Source: Adineta vaga (lineage: Eukaryota > Rotifera). From it: DNA of 64,000 bases. Where the stretch lies: the NCBI GenBank assembly GCA_021613535.1, contig CP075494.1, positions 10,106,001-10,170,000 of the forward strand, read 5' to 3'. Positions 35,203 through 47,070 of the stretch are shown piece by piece. Position 1 is the stretch's first letter. Each line of letters opens with the position of its first letter. The translations under genes and the position numbers were made by a program. The notes beneath the pieces are model-generated. The model made no database searches, was not told where the DNA came from, and was given only the letters and a program-made list of their open reading frames with translations.

Positions 35203-38200
35203 ATGTCGAAGAATACTTTACATGAATCTGCATCATCGGATGCACTTCGTTTAAAAGCTCTTCAATCTGGTTTTGAAAGTCGCGTTGAAGTAAATCAACG
35301 AATGTTGATCGATAAAATGCTTGCACGTTATTCATCTGATTTTGTTGTTTGCCGAGAATTAATTCAAAATTCGGACGATGCCAAAGCAACATCGTTTCAT
35401 TTTGAAATTACATGTGATGGTGGAACATCATCAACATCGGAAAAAGATTTTCATAATCAAACTATTACAGAAATTCGTGCCATTAATAATGGTCTTGTTT
35501 TTAATGAAATCGATTGGAAACGTGTTGCAGCTATAGCAGAAGGAAATACAAGTGTAGAATCCGTTGGTCAATTTGGTGTTGGATTTTTTTCAGTTTTTTC
35601 ATTTTCTGAAGAACCAATCATTACATCAGGAAATGAATATATGGCATTTGTATGGCGTGATGACAATTCTTTAACAACATTTCGTCATAAATTGACATCA
35701 GAACAACAATCAAAATTAACGTCAATTATTCTTAAAATGCGCACAAACTATATTTTACATACAGAAACTAAACTAGATTTCGATTCGACATCAGATTTGA
35801 ATGAAAAATCGACTACGAAATCACCGAATAGGAAAAAACAAAAGAAAAGTATACCAACACCATCAACTTCAACGAATGATATTATTCCAACATTGAATCT
35901 TTCACAATTAAAAGCATATTTTACCAAAGGTATGAATTCCCTGCTGACTCATGTTCATTTTCATTTCTTTCCTTTTATTTTCAGTTTTATCTTTCACTAA
36001 ATATATCAATGAATTAATTATTAAAATTAATCAAAAAACTATTTTTAAAGTCACGAAAACTAAAAAACCAATTCCATCATCTAAATCTCGATCACAATTT
36101 AAAACAAATTCTATTCATAATATGCTTCGTCTTGATACATTCATTCAAACAGAACAAATCTTCTCAATCGATCATGGACCATCGATTACATTAAATCATA
36201 TATCTGTTGATGCAACATTAATTATTGATGAAAATTATCATAATCACATTCGACGAATACTAAAGAAAAGTTTACCATCCAATGTTCAAATTCAACTTCT
36301 ATACACACCGAATGATGTTAGTAAAATGAATATCTTGAATTTTGAAATTGAATTATAGGAAGAGAATATTTTAGGTTATCATAAAACAACAACAACAATC
36401 GTCGGCAACTAATGATCTTCATATGAAAATTCTCAATTCTTTAATTCCATTAAAATTTCAAAATGATGAAATTGATCCATCTGGTTTGATTTTCATCGGT
36501 CTTGGTACACATCAAACAACAGGAATAGGAATGCATATTTACAGCCATTTAATTCCAACGATTGAAAGAGAAAATCTTGATTTACAAGATCCATATATAT
36601 CAAAATGGAATCGAGAATTATTATTATCCGTTGGACAAATTGCAAGATTTGTTTATGATCAATTGATTCATGAAAATAAACAATTCTATTCAACATTAGC
36701 ATCTTATTCTTTTCAACCATCAGTACCAAATAATGAAATTGGTATGTAAAGACGTTTTAGATTGTAATTAATTCTGATACCTTTTCTTTTCGATCTACAG
36801 GTTCGATTCTACTCGATGGATTCTTTTCTTCCAATAAAGATCTTTTTGTTCCTGTCAAACGAACACCCACTGATATGAATCTCTCATTGATTCCATCAAC
36901 ACAAGCCTATCTAGCAAATTCTCAATATATTCATTCGTTTCTGTCTTTACCACTTGTTCCATATGAATTAAGTCAAAATGGTTTATTTCAATCTTTAAAA
37001 GATCGTGATTTAATCATTGAAGTTGATAATGATTTAATTGAATCAACAATAACTACAACAATACTTTTATCAAACCAATTTGTAGACTTTCTTCATTGGT
37101 TATCTAGTCAACATCAAGAAGATAAACAGTACATCAAACGTTTATTATCAATTGTACGTTTTCGTGAAACTATACAATCACCGATTATTACATTAGAAAA
37201 ATTAAAGAACTATGATAATTTTAATATATCAACAATTCTACCGTTACCATCACATGTTTTACCTGCTAGTGTTGCTGCTTATTTATCACGAGAAGAATTA
37301 CAAAAACAACTATCATTGACACCATTTGCATTAAAAGATTTTCTACATTTTTATTTTCTTAAAAGTCAACAATATTTATTTACAAAAGAAAATTCATCAA
37401 CTTGTTTATTAAGTATTATTTCTAAACATTCTGGACAAATGAATAAAACAGAATGGAATAAATTAAAAACAACTCTATCAACAATACCATGTATACCAAC
37501 AAATCAAGGAATGAAAATACCAAATGAATCCTATATTCCATCAGCTATTCTATCACCAGAGTTACCTGTTATTACATTAAATGTTCCACAAAATTTAACT
37601 GAAGATGATAATGAAGACGATGAAAATCAATCAATCGTTGAAAATTTAGAAAATCCAGTATCAGCAGAATTTCTTAAACGATTAGGGTGTAGAACATTAA
37701 ATGTTCAATCATTTGTACATGCACGATCTTCATTGACAAATTCCAATTCATCTAATTCACATAATATGAAAACATTAATTGAACATCTGATGGAAGAAAG
37801 AGATAACATGAGTGAAGGAGATTTCAATGCATTGAAACAAAGTGAATGTCTGAAAGGTAAATATGAAACTACTTTTCTTTTTTGTGAATTAGTAGAATTT
37901 TTTCATTATATTCTAGGCACCACTCTAATACCAAGTAAAGAAACTACAAGAAAATATACTCCTCAAGATCTTCATTTTCCTTCGATTGCTATTGAATTAC
38001 AATGGTCAACTTTACCAATTATAGATTGGCATGATATCGATCCACGTTCACGTGAATATGCATTTCTAAAAGAAATTGGCGTACGCGAAGTACCTGATGT
38101 ACATAAATTAATTGATCGAATTATAGAAGAACATAATGAACAAAAGGTCAAATCGATTGTTGAATATAAATTACCTATAGCATTGAAATTTCTTGCTGAA

Positions 38201-40782
38201 AATTTCCAACAATATTATTCAAAATTATGGAAAACAGCTAAAATTAAACAACCTTTTCTTCCATCGTATTCTACGTCAAAAGCGCTAACATTATCATTGC
38301 CCGAAGAAGTGTTTAAAGGTACGATTTCTTCTCTCTTTCTACTACCATACATCTATTTTATTATTTGAATTAGATGAAAGTCCATTATGTGCTACATTAT
38401 TACCTGATGTTGTACAATTATTTGAAGAACATTTCAATATTGGATTACTTGGCGTTAAAGATCGTCCAACTCTTACAATCGCTTTTGATATTCTTATGGA
38501 AAAGAAAGAAAAAATCCTGAATGTACAATCAGCATCGAAAATTTTTGCGTATATGAATGAACTTGATGGTCTTAGTCGACCATTGATTGAACGTGTGGCA
38601 AAACTTGCATTTATTCCTCTCGAGGGTACAGATGAATTTATGAAACCATCACAAGTTTTTATTCGTCCAAATACAACAATAAATACGGCATCATCAAGAC
38701 TTCGACAAATGAATGTTATTATTTTATTGTCTTCAGAAGATGATGATAATAATGATAATGATGAAATAACGCGAGCAAATGGTACTGGAGGTCGTCGACG
38801 ACGAAAACGAAATGTGAAAACAACAATATCGAAAAATAAGAAAAGTAAAACAGCTTCATCAACTCCATTGGTTATGGATGATACAGATAAGAGTGGTTTA
38901 ATTGATTATGTTGATTATGGTTCAGAAGGCAATTCATTTCTACTTGGTGTTGGTGTACTTCATCAACCATCTGCACTTGTTCTAGCTGAACTACTCATTG
39001 ATCGGCAAGCAGATTATTTTGCTAATTTAAATCGAAATAATCCGGATGATTTAAAACAAAAGTTATTAGCTTATACAAGTTGTCTTCGACAGTTGGCCAT
39101 AGCCGCAAATGAATTACAATCAGTAGCATTACTCAAACGATTAAAGAACGAAGCTTGGTGTTTAGGATATCAAACAGTTGAACGACGTTCTACTAATGAA
39201 AGACAACGAATGTTCAAAATTGTCGCACCGAATGAAATCTATCTAGATGATGATCATCAATGTGCTATTGATCTTCGACCTTTATTACCACCAGATGAAT
39301 CTGAATTAACGAAATTATATGAGAAATTTGGTGCACAATGGTTATCGGAATGTGTAAAACGAACCTTAGTACATAAAGGTAAAAGGATTATTCAATGATC
39401 TTTTAAATTCATCATGTAAATGATATTCTAGGAAAAGTAGCTACATCAGATCGTGGTAATAAATTACGTGATTTAATTCAACATCGTCTCGATATGTTAT
39501 TTGTTAATAATCGAGTAATAATTTATATAACAATTTCTTTTCATATTCTTTTCTATTTAGGGAGAAAAAATGGACAATCTAGATGATAAACATGTTGATA
39601 TGTTACGAACAAATCTCGCCGTCTATGAAGTAGAAGCTATTCAATGTCAATTAACATTTCAAAAAAAGACCATAACACTTGAAGTAATTTCTTCGATAAT
39701 TTTTCCTTTTTCAATCAATCTTTATATATTTTTTCAGTCAACTGATAGCAGTTCTTGTGCTCTGGAAAATGATAAAAATAAAGTTGGTTTATATTTTCAA
39801 AAACAAATTCGTGAATTTGATTATATTGATATTGCAAGTGAACTAGCTCGATTTGTATTCAAAAAACCATTGGACACAGCCGTACATGCAATTAGTGATA
39901 AACTTGCTTCACCTTTAGAAACACTTAAACGTCGTGGTGTACCTGTCGATCGATTACTGCAACAACAGCAGCAGCAACAACAACAACATAATAATAATAA
40001 TCATCAACAAAATCTTCGTCCAACTATGCAAATGATCGAACCACAAACACAAACAAATCATCATTATCAAGAAAGTCATGTTGAAATGTCTGGTCGAGTA
40101 GAAGATTTCAATCGTCATCAAATCAAAGATGATGCAAAATTATTTTCTATGCTAAAAAAAGGTCGATCTTATACACAAACAAAATTTATTCAACAAGAAC
40201 ATGTCAAAGATGAAATCGATCATTCATGTGAAGCAGTACCATCGGCGAATATGACACGTTATAAAGAAGTATTTCATAATATACCATTATATATTGAACG
40301 AGATGTTCGAATTACCGAACAAATGCTGGATCGAGCGAAACAATTAGCATGGGTTCTCATCGGTCTTGCAAATCATGTATTTAAAATACCAGTTGAAACT
40401 TTACATCTTTATCGAGATATTAATGGAGGTAATAATATATTGTTGTTGTTTTTTTATAACAGACGATAGATTTCAATATTTTGTTCTAGCTCGCATTGCT
40501 TTTAATGATCGACGTGCATTATTCTTTAATCTTCGATATTATGAACAAGTTTTTGCTAATGAAGTTCATCCATATTTACAAGCAACTTCACCATCAATAC
40601 CAATCATTCATACAATTCTCAATTTTTATTTTATTTTAACATGTCATGAACTAGCACATAATTTGGAAATTGCACATAACTCAAATTTTATCAATCACTT
40701 AGAAACAATAGCAGTCAAATTTATGACAGAAAAAGATTTGTTTTTACAGCAGTTTTCATTTCAGAATTACTTACAGAATTGA
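35203..40782 (+). CDS. Giant GHKL-type (Hsp90-like) ATPase protein, DUF3684-like, with C-terminal HExxH motif
   Basis: Roughly 1,750 residues in about ten exons. The N-terminal GHKL ATP-binding fold begins at about residue 35: RMLIDKMLARYSSDF, CRELIQNSDDAKATSF (N-box, E...N..DA), AINNGLVFNEIDWKRVAAIAEG (G1-like, NNG in place of DNG) and SVGQFGVGFFSVFSFSEEP (G2 box). This matches the sacsin/NO VEIN-like ATPases and, most closely as I recall, the DUF3684 family known mainly from fungi. Middle region: SILLDGFFSSNKDLFVPVK, poorly conserved helical parts, a Lys-rich insert (38790-38850) and a poly-Gln/Asn tract (39957-40010). C-terminus: VLARIAFNDRRALFFNLRYYE and then CHELAHNLEIAHNS (40642-40686), an HExxH with a third His at metzincin spacing. 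ATG 35203 follows an acceptor at 35193-35194. The last exon may instead be spliced (40710-40765), so the final residues are uncertain. Confidence 0.8.
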
Positions 40783-41359
40783 ATGAAATTCATTGTTACT
40801 ATTATTCTTATCATCGTGATGTATTTACATAAATGAATAAATATATATATATAATATTTTTGAAAGATATTCTATTACTCTCATTCATCATTACTTACTT
40901 TGACTGTTGCACTAACAAGCATCATTCATTTATTTTTCGTTACAAGTATATATATCCTTTTAATTTTTTTTTCAAATCACATGATATATTTCGTGAGTAT
41001 TGCCTTCTTCTTCTTCTTCTTGCCGAATGTTTCTTAAATATTTAATTTTATTGGCTATCATAAAAAGAGTACGATGAAGAGGCGTTTTACTTTCATCCTT
41101 GAATATTAATAGATTTTTTCGAAAAGAAATATTGTGGATAGAAAATGAAATAGAATTATTTAATATAATATACATATAAATATCGATCTGGCCGGTCTAT
41201 TGCATGTTCGATTGAACTTAATACTTGTGAAGTAAATTGAAATGCATTAACTACTTCCGCCATCGCACTTACCTTCAAATAAATACAGATGCTAACTAAA
41301 CACTCATGATATTTGCATATATATAATATTTTTCTTTGATTCAATTGAACCATACCATT
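40783..41359. other. Intergenic between two plus-strand genes
   Basis: Contains 3'UTR of the GHKL gene with a TATATATA run (about 40840-40855), AT-rich DNA and the promoter of the PRL-amide precursor. No additional gene is supported. Confidence 0.45.
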
Positions 41360-42011
41360 ATGCAGTATTCGTATAGTAAGTGAATGAGTTAGGAGCAAGG
41401 TATTGTAAATTACTATCCTCATTTTTCTCATAGTTTTCATCTTCATCATCTCTTTGACTATTATCAAAACAATAATTTTAGCAGATTTAATCAATGATGA
41501 AGCTAAACAAATTTCATCTTCGTCCTTACCATTTCAAAAGCCAGCGAATATGCCAGAATGTCTGTCAAAAAATCAACTTTCAAATATGTTAAATCGAGAT
41601 CGACGAGCATCCATTTCTCGTCCATATTTTCATCATTGGCGACCAGCTCGTGATAGTACTCGTTATTCAGCTAAGAATTCTTTGGCTTTTTCACCTCGTT
41701 TGGGCAAACGATCGTATGAAGATGAACAAGAATCGGATGAAAGTAACAACAAATTTGCTTACCGTTCTGTTGACCTTGAAACATTTCTTGCTATTCTGAC
41801 TGGCCATCTACAAGAGAAAAAAATTCATATTGTATATGAAGATTCTACAAAGATATGCTTATCTCAATCCATCAGCGACTCACTTATCCAACAACTTCTC
41901 GATAAAATTGACGCAAATCGACGTGATCAAAACACACAAGAAAAAGAAGAAATCTTTGGTCGACAATCATCATCCAAACATCCAATTTTATTTCGATATC
42001 GTCTAGGTTAA
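41360..42011 (+). CDS. PRL-amide (pyrokinin / neuromedin-U-like) neuropeptide precursor
   Basis: Secretory precursor of 197 residues. A 16-nt first exon (41360-41375) ends in phase at GTAAGT. A 58-nt intron (41376-41433, acceptor CTCATAG) leads to exon 2 (41434-42011). Joined, the N-terminus is a clean signal peptide, MQYSYIFIFIISLTIIKTII ending LA, before DLINDEA. At residues 91-98 FSPRLGKR (41688-41711) gives, after KR cleavage and Gly amidation, a peptide ending FSPRL-amide, identical to the insect pyrokinin/PBAN core. Upstream processing could occur at RR (62-63). The precursor ends LFRYRLG then TAA, so a second C-terminally amidated peptide ending FRYRL-amide is possible. The middle part carries two Cys and further basic sites. 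The gene model is inferred; the PRL-amide motif is directly visible. Confidence 0.82.
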
Positions 42012-43297
42012 CTATGAAATTTTTTTTCTAATCGATCATAATAAGTTTAAATGAAATAAAACAGAAAGATAAGCTATAAAGAATCATTTGTTACTTTGAA
42101 GTTACTATAGGTAACTTGATCACTAGTACTTATTCAAATCAATAACTCATTTCAATATGCAAAAAAAAAGCAAAGATTGGTTACCAGAAATCTATAAACA
42201 TTCAATGTGGAATAAATGAAGAAAGCGCGATGTCGGCAAAAACATGTTACTGGTTAATATTCCTTTATTTTAAAATGAAGTAGGATGATACACATCCTAA
42301 TTCCAACAATAAGATCACATGACAAACGTAAGTAGCCTAAAAGAAAGAATACAGTCTAAAATAGAATTCTCATACACTATATAAAACTCATCCTTACATA
42401 TCTCAAATCCAAGAATACTGCATTGGGTAGTCAATGAAAAGATATCCCGAATGAAAAACAATACTTCATGGACGTCAAGAAGGATATATCCGTAAGTATA
42501 TAAGGATTAGACTGTTGTTACCCAGTCGAATATCACAATAAACAAGGACAATACGCATGTAAGTGAAAGATGCGAAATAGTGCCTATATCGATCCACCAT
42601 GTTGCTAAAATAGTCTAAAAATCCTCTAAATCAGCGATTAATTGTATTTCTTTTGGGTGGAAGAGTAAAAAAATCATTTGTTTTTCCCACATTAGATCCT
42701 CTCGTAGTGACGAGTACTTTGAGATCTGACGGAGGACTTTTTGCCAAAATGGAATCGCTAAATAGCGGGGACGCTCCATAATGATCTCCGTCATGCTAAA
42801 TCATAATTGTTGAAACTCTAACATGCAATTGAACAGAAATTATGGGAAGCAATAGGAATCTTTCCTATTATCTGAGGATTATTATGATCCGAAAGCCTAA
42901 CTTTCAAATACAAAAAAAGGTAGCTTCATAGATGAAACTAAATCTTTATAGATTGAAGAGTCATTGCTGTTTGCTATAAAAAAATCATTATACTATCGTT
43001 GCATAATTTATTTTTGCTTCAGCTATACATCTGATTACACAATATTCCAAATTTGAGACATGTCAAACAGTGATCGATGAACCGATATCTATCGTCACTT
43101 GAGAGAATTGATCGACAGAAAATACTCCTTGCTCATTCTCTTATATGTTTTTTATACTTATCCTGCGAGAAAATATGACACTATTAACTTTTTCAACAGA
43201 GTATTAAACAGAAAAACTTGGTATAATAGATGAAAGTAAAGTCGATAATCATTAGTTCAACAAATTCAAAATATGAGCTTGTCTGATCTACACGTAG
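42012..43297. other. Intergenic or degraded repeat DNA, no gene recognised
   Basis: About 1.3 kb with stops in all frames at short intervals and no splice-consistent exon chain. Base texture (fewer A/T runs, more GA/CT mixtures) differs slightly from the gene-rich part and resembles decayed mobile DNA, but I find no recognisable terminal repeat or protein. Confidence 0.4.
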
Positions 43298-43505
43298 TCT
43301 TTTTCTTTTCATCTTGGTATACGAGCTACGCCAAAATTGAGATCAGGAAGTGATGGATGTCATAATCCCACTACAAAGGGTATCCATATAATTGATGAGG
43401 GTAACAAGTTGGACACTCCTAATCAACCCATAATCTTCAACTTTCAGGATACACAGTTTAGTTCTGTTTTATTGAAGTCATTGCTTCTATGTCAGATATA
43501 TGGAT

Positions 43506-43517
43506 TGATAGTAAATA
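43506..43517. repeat. Target-site duplication, 3' side of the LINE
   Basis: TGATAGTAAATA directly adjoins the T12 tract (poly(A) on the minus strand). The identical 12-mer occurs at 48741-48752 next to the 5' end. Confidence 0.88.
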
Positions 43518-43844
43518 TTTTTTTTTTTTGGTAACAAAGCTTTATTGTAAAAAAGAACAACACTGTAACATAAAGTCAACGGAAGGTATTGTACTTCTAC
43601 ATAAGCTGGAGTAGAGAAAAAAAAAAGGACACATGACGTATGTCTTTTGTCCGTGACATAGTAATAAGAACGAGAAAAATTTTATATGCCAATAGTGAGT
43701 GTAGATGGGGTGACGCGTGTAAAGTCTTACATATGTGGTAGAAGAAAAAGAGAAAGAAAACAGAAAACAGAAGATATAGTGGTACTATATGGATAGATTG
43801 GAGAGGAAGAGAAAAGAAGCTGGATTGTATGTGACATGTTTTAA

Positions 43845-44263
43845 ATCAGCAAATATATTGACTCGATTTCATATTGCATATAAGAACGAGCAAAGAATTT
43901 ACTGGATATTGTAAGGATCAGCAAAGACGTTGACTCGATATCATATTGTATATAAGAACGAGCAAGGAATTTACTGGATATTGTAAGGATCAGCAAAGAC
44001 GTTGACTCGATATCATATTGTATATAAGAACGAGCAAGGAATTTACTGGATATTGTAAGGATCAGCAAAGACGTTGACTCGATATCATATTGTATATAAG
44101 AACGAGTAAAAGAATTTGCTGTATACATGAATCGGTTTAAAGATTGGCTCGATATTATATTATATATAAGAATGCGATCAATAAATAACTGAATAGAACG
44201 AAAGAACGATACAGCATATAGATTGAATCGACTTCTTATTTTGTATAAGAACGAGTTAAACAA
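43845..44263 (-). repeat. 72-bp tandem repeats in the LINE 3'UTR
   Basis: Copies at 43845-43916, 43917-43988 and 43989-44060 are full 72-mers; the second and third are nearly identical. A partial copy from 44061 and degenerate copies run to about 44263, all on the theme ACTCGATATCATATTGTATA then TAAGAACGAG. Because 72 is a multiple of three, one minus-strand frame stays open through all copies. It lies after the ORF2 stop and is probably not translated. Confidence 0.85.
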
Positions 44264-44380
44264 AGTAGCTGAATAGTATATTTGATTGCGATATATCGTT
44301 TTTTACATCGATTCGACTGACACAAGAATAGTCTATTCTCTCGATGCTACTATTATATGTAATGGTTGGTGATTTCTTTT

Positions 44381-47070
44381 TTAAATTTTGTCTAAGATGC
44401 ATTGTAGATGATTCTTCAGTGTAATGTCGTTGTTTGTTGTTGCCTTTTGAAGTGTATGTTTAAGTAGTCCTATTGCATAATCTTTGATTTTTGGAATGTT
44501 GCTGATCTTGTGGATATATTTGACAGATGTATATATGGGTAGTCCGAGTGCAGCTCTAATTGCTTTATTCTGCATGATTTGTAAACGGTCCCATACTTTT
44601 TGATCAGCAGTAAGGAGAATAGGATGTCCATAAATGATAACTGTGCGTACAATTGATTTGAAAATATTTATCATCGTCTTGTTGTTGGGTTCATATGCTG
44701 TTCTCGAAAGATATCGAAGTAGACCGATCCGAGGAGCAATCTTGCTTTCAATATGTTCGAGATGTGCTCGCCATTTTAATCTTTTATCTATAATTACACC
44801 CAAGTAACGTGTGGAGTCCAGTGGTTTGATGATGGTGTCTTCAACTTTAACTTTCACTGGATTCTTGTAGTGTTTTCTTGGATGTATGCTGAAGTGTATC
44901 AGCTCTGTCTTAGTTGGTTGAAGTTTTAATTTCCATGACTTGCACCAACTTTCGAATGCATCTATGGATTGTTGTAATCTGGTGTTAAGATTTGTTAAGG
45001 TGTTGCCAGATGTCCATAATGCAGTGTCGTCGGCGAACAACCCATGTTCTGTATGAGTTGGTATTCCATTCATCGAATCTGCCGTATACATAATATAAAG
45101 TAATGGTGATAACGGAGATCCTTGTGGTGTACCGCTCTTCAGATTAAACGGACGTGATAATATATTTTCGATTTCAATTGCAGCCGTTCTATTGCTTAAG
45201 AATGAGATCAGATAGTTGATGATGAAACAGGGAAGACGTAGATCATTAAGCTTGTATATCAAACCATCGTGCCATACCGAATCAAATGCGGCTTTGATGT
45301 CGAAAAGAATGACAGCTGAGTGACGTCGTCGACGTGGTCGTCTAAGTTGTCCTGCAGCGTATCTTTCTAATCGCACGATGTTGTATATAGTGCTTTTACC
45401 TGGTCTAAATCCGGCTTGTGTTGTGGTAAGATGTTTCGTCGTTCAAGTTCGAGCATTAAACGTTGTTTGATTATTTTCTCCAATAGTTTGCCTAAGCAAC
45501 TAAGGAGACTAATCGGTCGATAGCTAGACGGTTGTTGTTTGTCTTTCTTTGGCTTTAATAGAAGAATAATATTAGCCTTTTTCCACATTGCTGGAATATA
45601 ACCTTGTTTCAAAATTGCATTAAACAGATTTGTTAGATGCTGTACCAGTAATTTTGAATGATTCTTCAAACATCGGTTATGAATGTTGTCTGGACCAGTG
45701 GAGCTATTTCTAAGTTGTCTTATATGATTTTTGACTTCTTTTTCTTTGATTTGCTTCCACTTTGGTGTGTTTGAAGAGGTTATAGTTTTACTTTTGACTT
45801 TGTTTGCTTGGCGTGTTACTTGATCATGAAGTGGCAACGTATCAGCAGTGTGAGAGTAGACTTCATTTTCGAAGTAATCTGCAAATAAGTCTGCTTTCTC
45901 CTTGTCTGATGTTGCAGTTGTATTGTTGTATTTCATGATGTTGGCGTAGGTTTGCTTGATCCTTTTGTTGTGGAACTTGCGCACCGTCAGCCAAACTTTG
46001 TCCGAATACATTTTCTTATGGCATAAAGATGACATTAACTTGTTGAAGTTATTTCTTCTGTCGTTTCTAAGTGAATTTGTAAGCAAGACTTTGGAATTGT
46101 AATATAGATGTTTATCTAAGTTGTTTCCAGTCTTCTTCCATTTTCGATATGCTTGATGTTTTTGTTTTATCAGGCTTATCGATACTTCACTTGGTGTATA
46201 CGTTCGGATCATCTGCTTTGTTTGTGGAACGGCTTCTTTTGTTGCTTCTAGTATACTAGTGGTAATGAATGATGTATATTCTTCTATGTCTGCTGTTGAA
46301 TCTAAATGATGATCATTTTTCCACAGCATCAGTTGTTGATCTAACTTGCACCTAAATTTTGACCATTTTGCTGCTTTGAAATTAAATAAAATTCTTGACG
46401 AAGCCGGTTTGGGTTCAGCTCCGCAAGGAATATCAAATGTTAATGGTTTATGGCCATTTAATGCACCGATTGTTGGATGAGTCTCAACGTTTGATATGAA
46501 TGAAAGAAGTGGTTGACTTGCTAGAATCCAATCTAGTTTAACTTCATAATCATTTTTTTCGAAAGTTGGACTATCATCGTCGACACAATCAATAAGACCA
46601 TCTTTAAATAATTCTTGCAGCTGTCTTCCTCTAGCATTAGCTTGTTGTGATCCCATATTATATAATGTTGCATTAAGATCACCCATGATAATGCAGTTGT
46701 TGTTGACGTTATAAAGTTCGTGGAATAAGTTGATATCGATCTTTGCTTTTGGTGGTACGTAAATGGAGGATATTAGTATTGATTTGAATGATTTAGTTCG
46801 AATCTCTACTGCTATCGCTTCATTCTTGCAGGTTGTTTTGTTTAGTACTTCTTGACACTTGATATGTTGTTTCACTGCTAGTAATACTCCACCCCCAGCT
46901 TGTCCTATTCGATCATTTCTGAAGATGTTATAACCAAAAAGCGTGAATGGTCTTTCGCTCTTTAGATTAGTTTCATTAACAGAGATAATATCGTATTTGG
47001 AGAATCTGGCTAGGAGTTCATCTTTGTGTTTGGTAATTGAGTTAATGTTGATATGGCATAAACTAAGCAT
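44381..47070 (-). pseudogene. LINE ORF2: APE endonuclease plus reverse transcriptase, one frameshift
   Basis: Endonuclease (about 46420-47070): LCHININSI, VNETNLKSE, GDLNATLYN, LDWILAS and NGHKPLTFDI, which are the catalytic motifs of APE-type LINE nucleases. Reverse transcriptase (about 44700-45640): RPISLLSCLGKLLEKII, FDIKAAFDSVWH, GTPQGSPLSPLLY, GLFADDTALW (the FADD catalytic box) and YLGVIIDKRLKW. The frame breaks near 45418: the upstream frame stops at 45367, and the downstream frame resumes with the sense codons for A-G-F-R-P-G-K-S, so one base is missing in the CAC-AAG context. The break separates the RT fingers from the catalytic palm, so this copy should not make active enzyme unless the break is a sequencing error. 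The stop is at 44381. Confidence 0.9.

Noticed and set aside
41454-41456. TTG as the start of the PRL-amide precursor
   Set aside because: The upstream 16-nt ATG exon splices in frame and restores a full signal peptide, a better model for a eukaryotic gene.
41156-41494. Minus-strand ORF overlapping the PRL-amide gene start
   Set aside because: Antisense of the signal-peptide exon region, without a domain, and inconsistent with the clear plus-strand splice.
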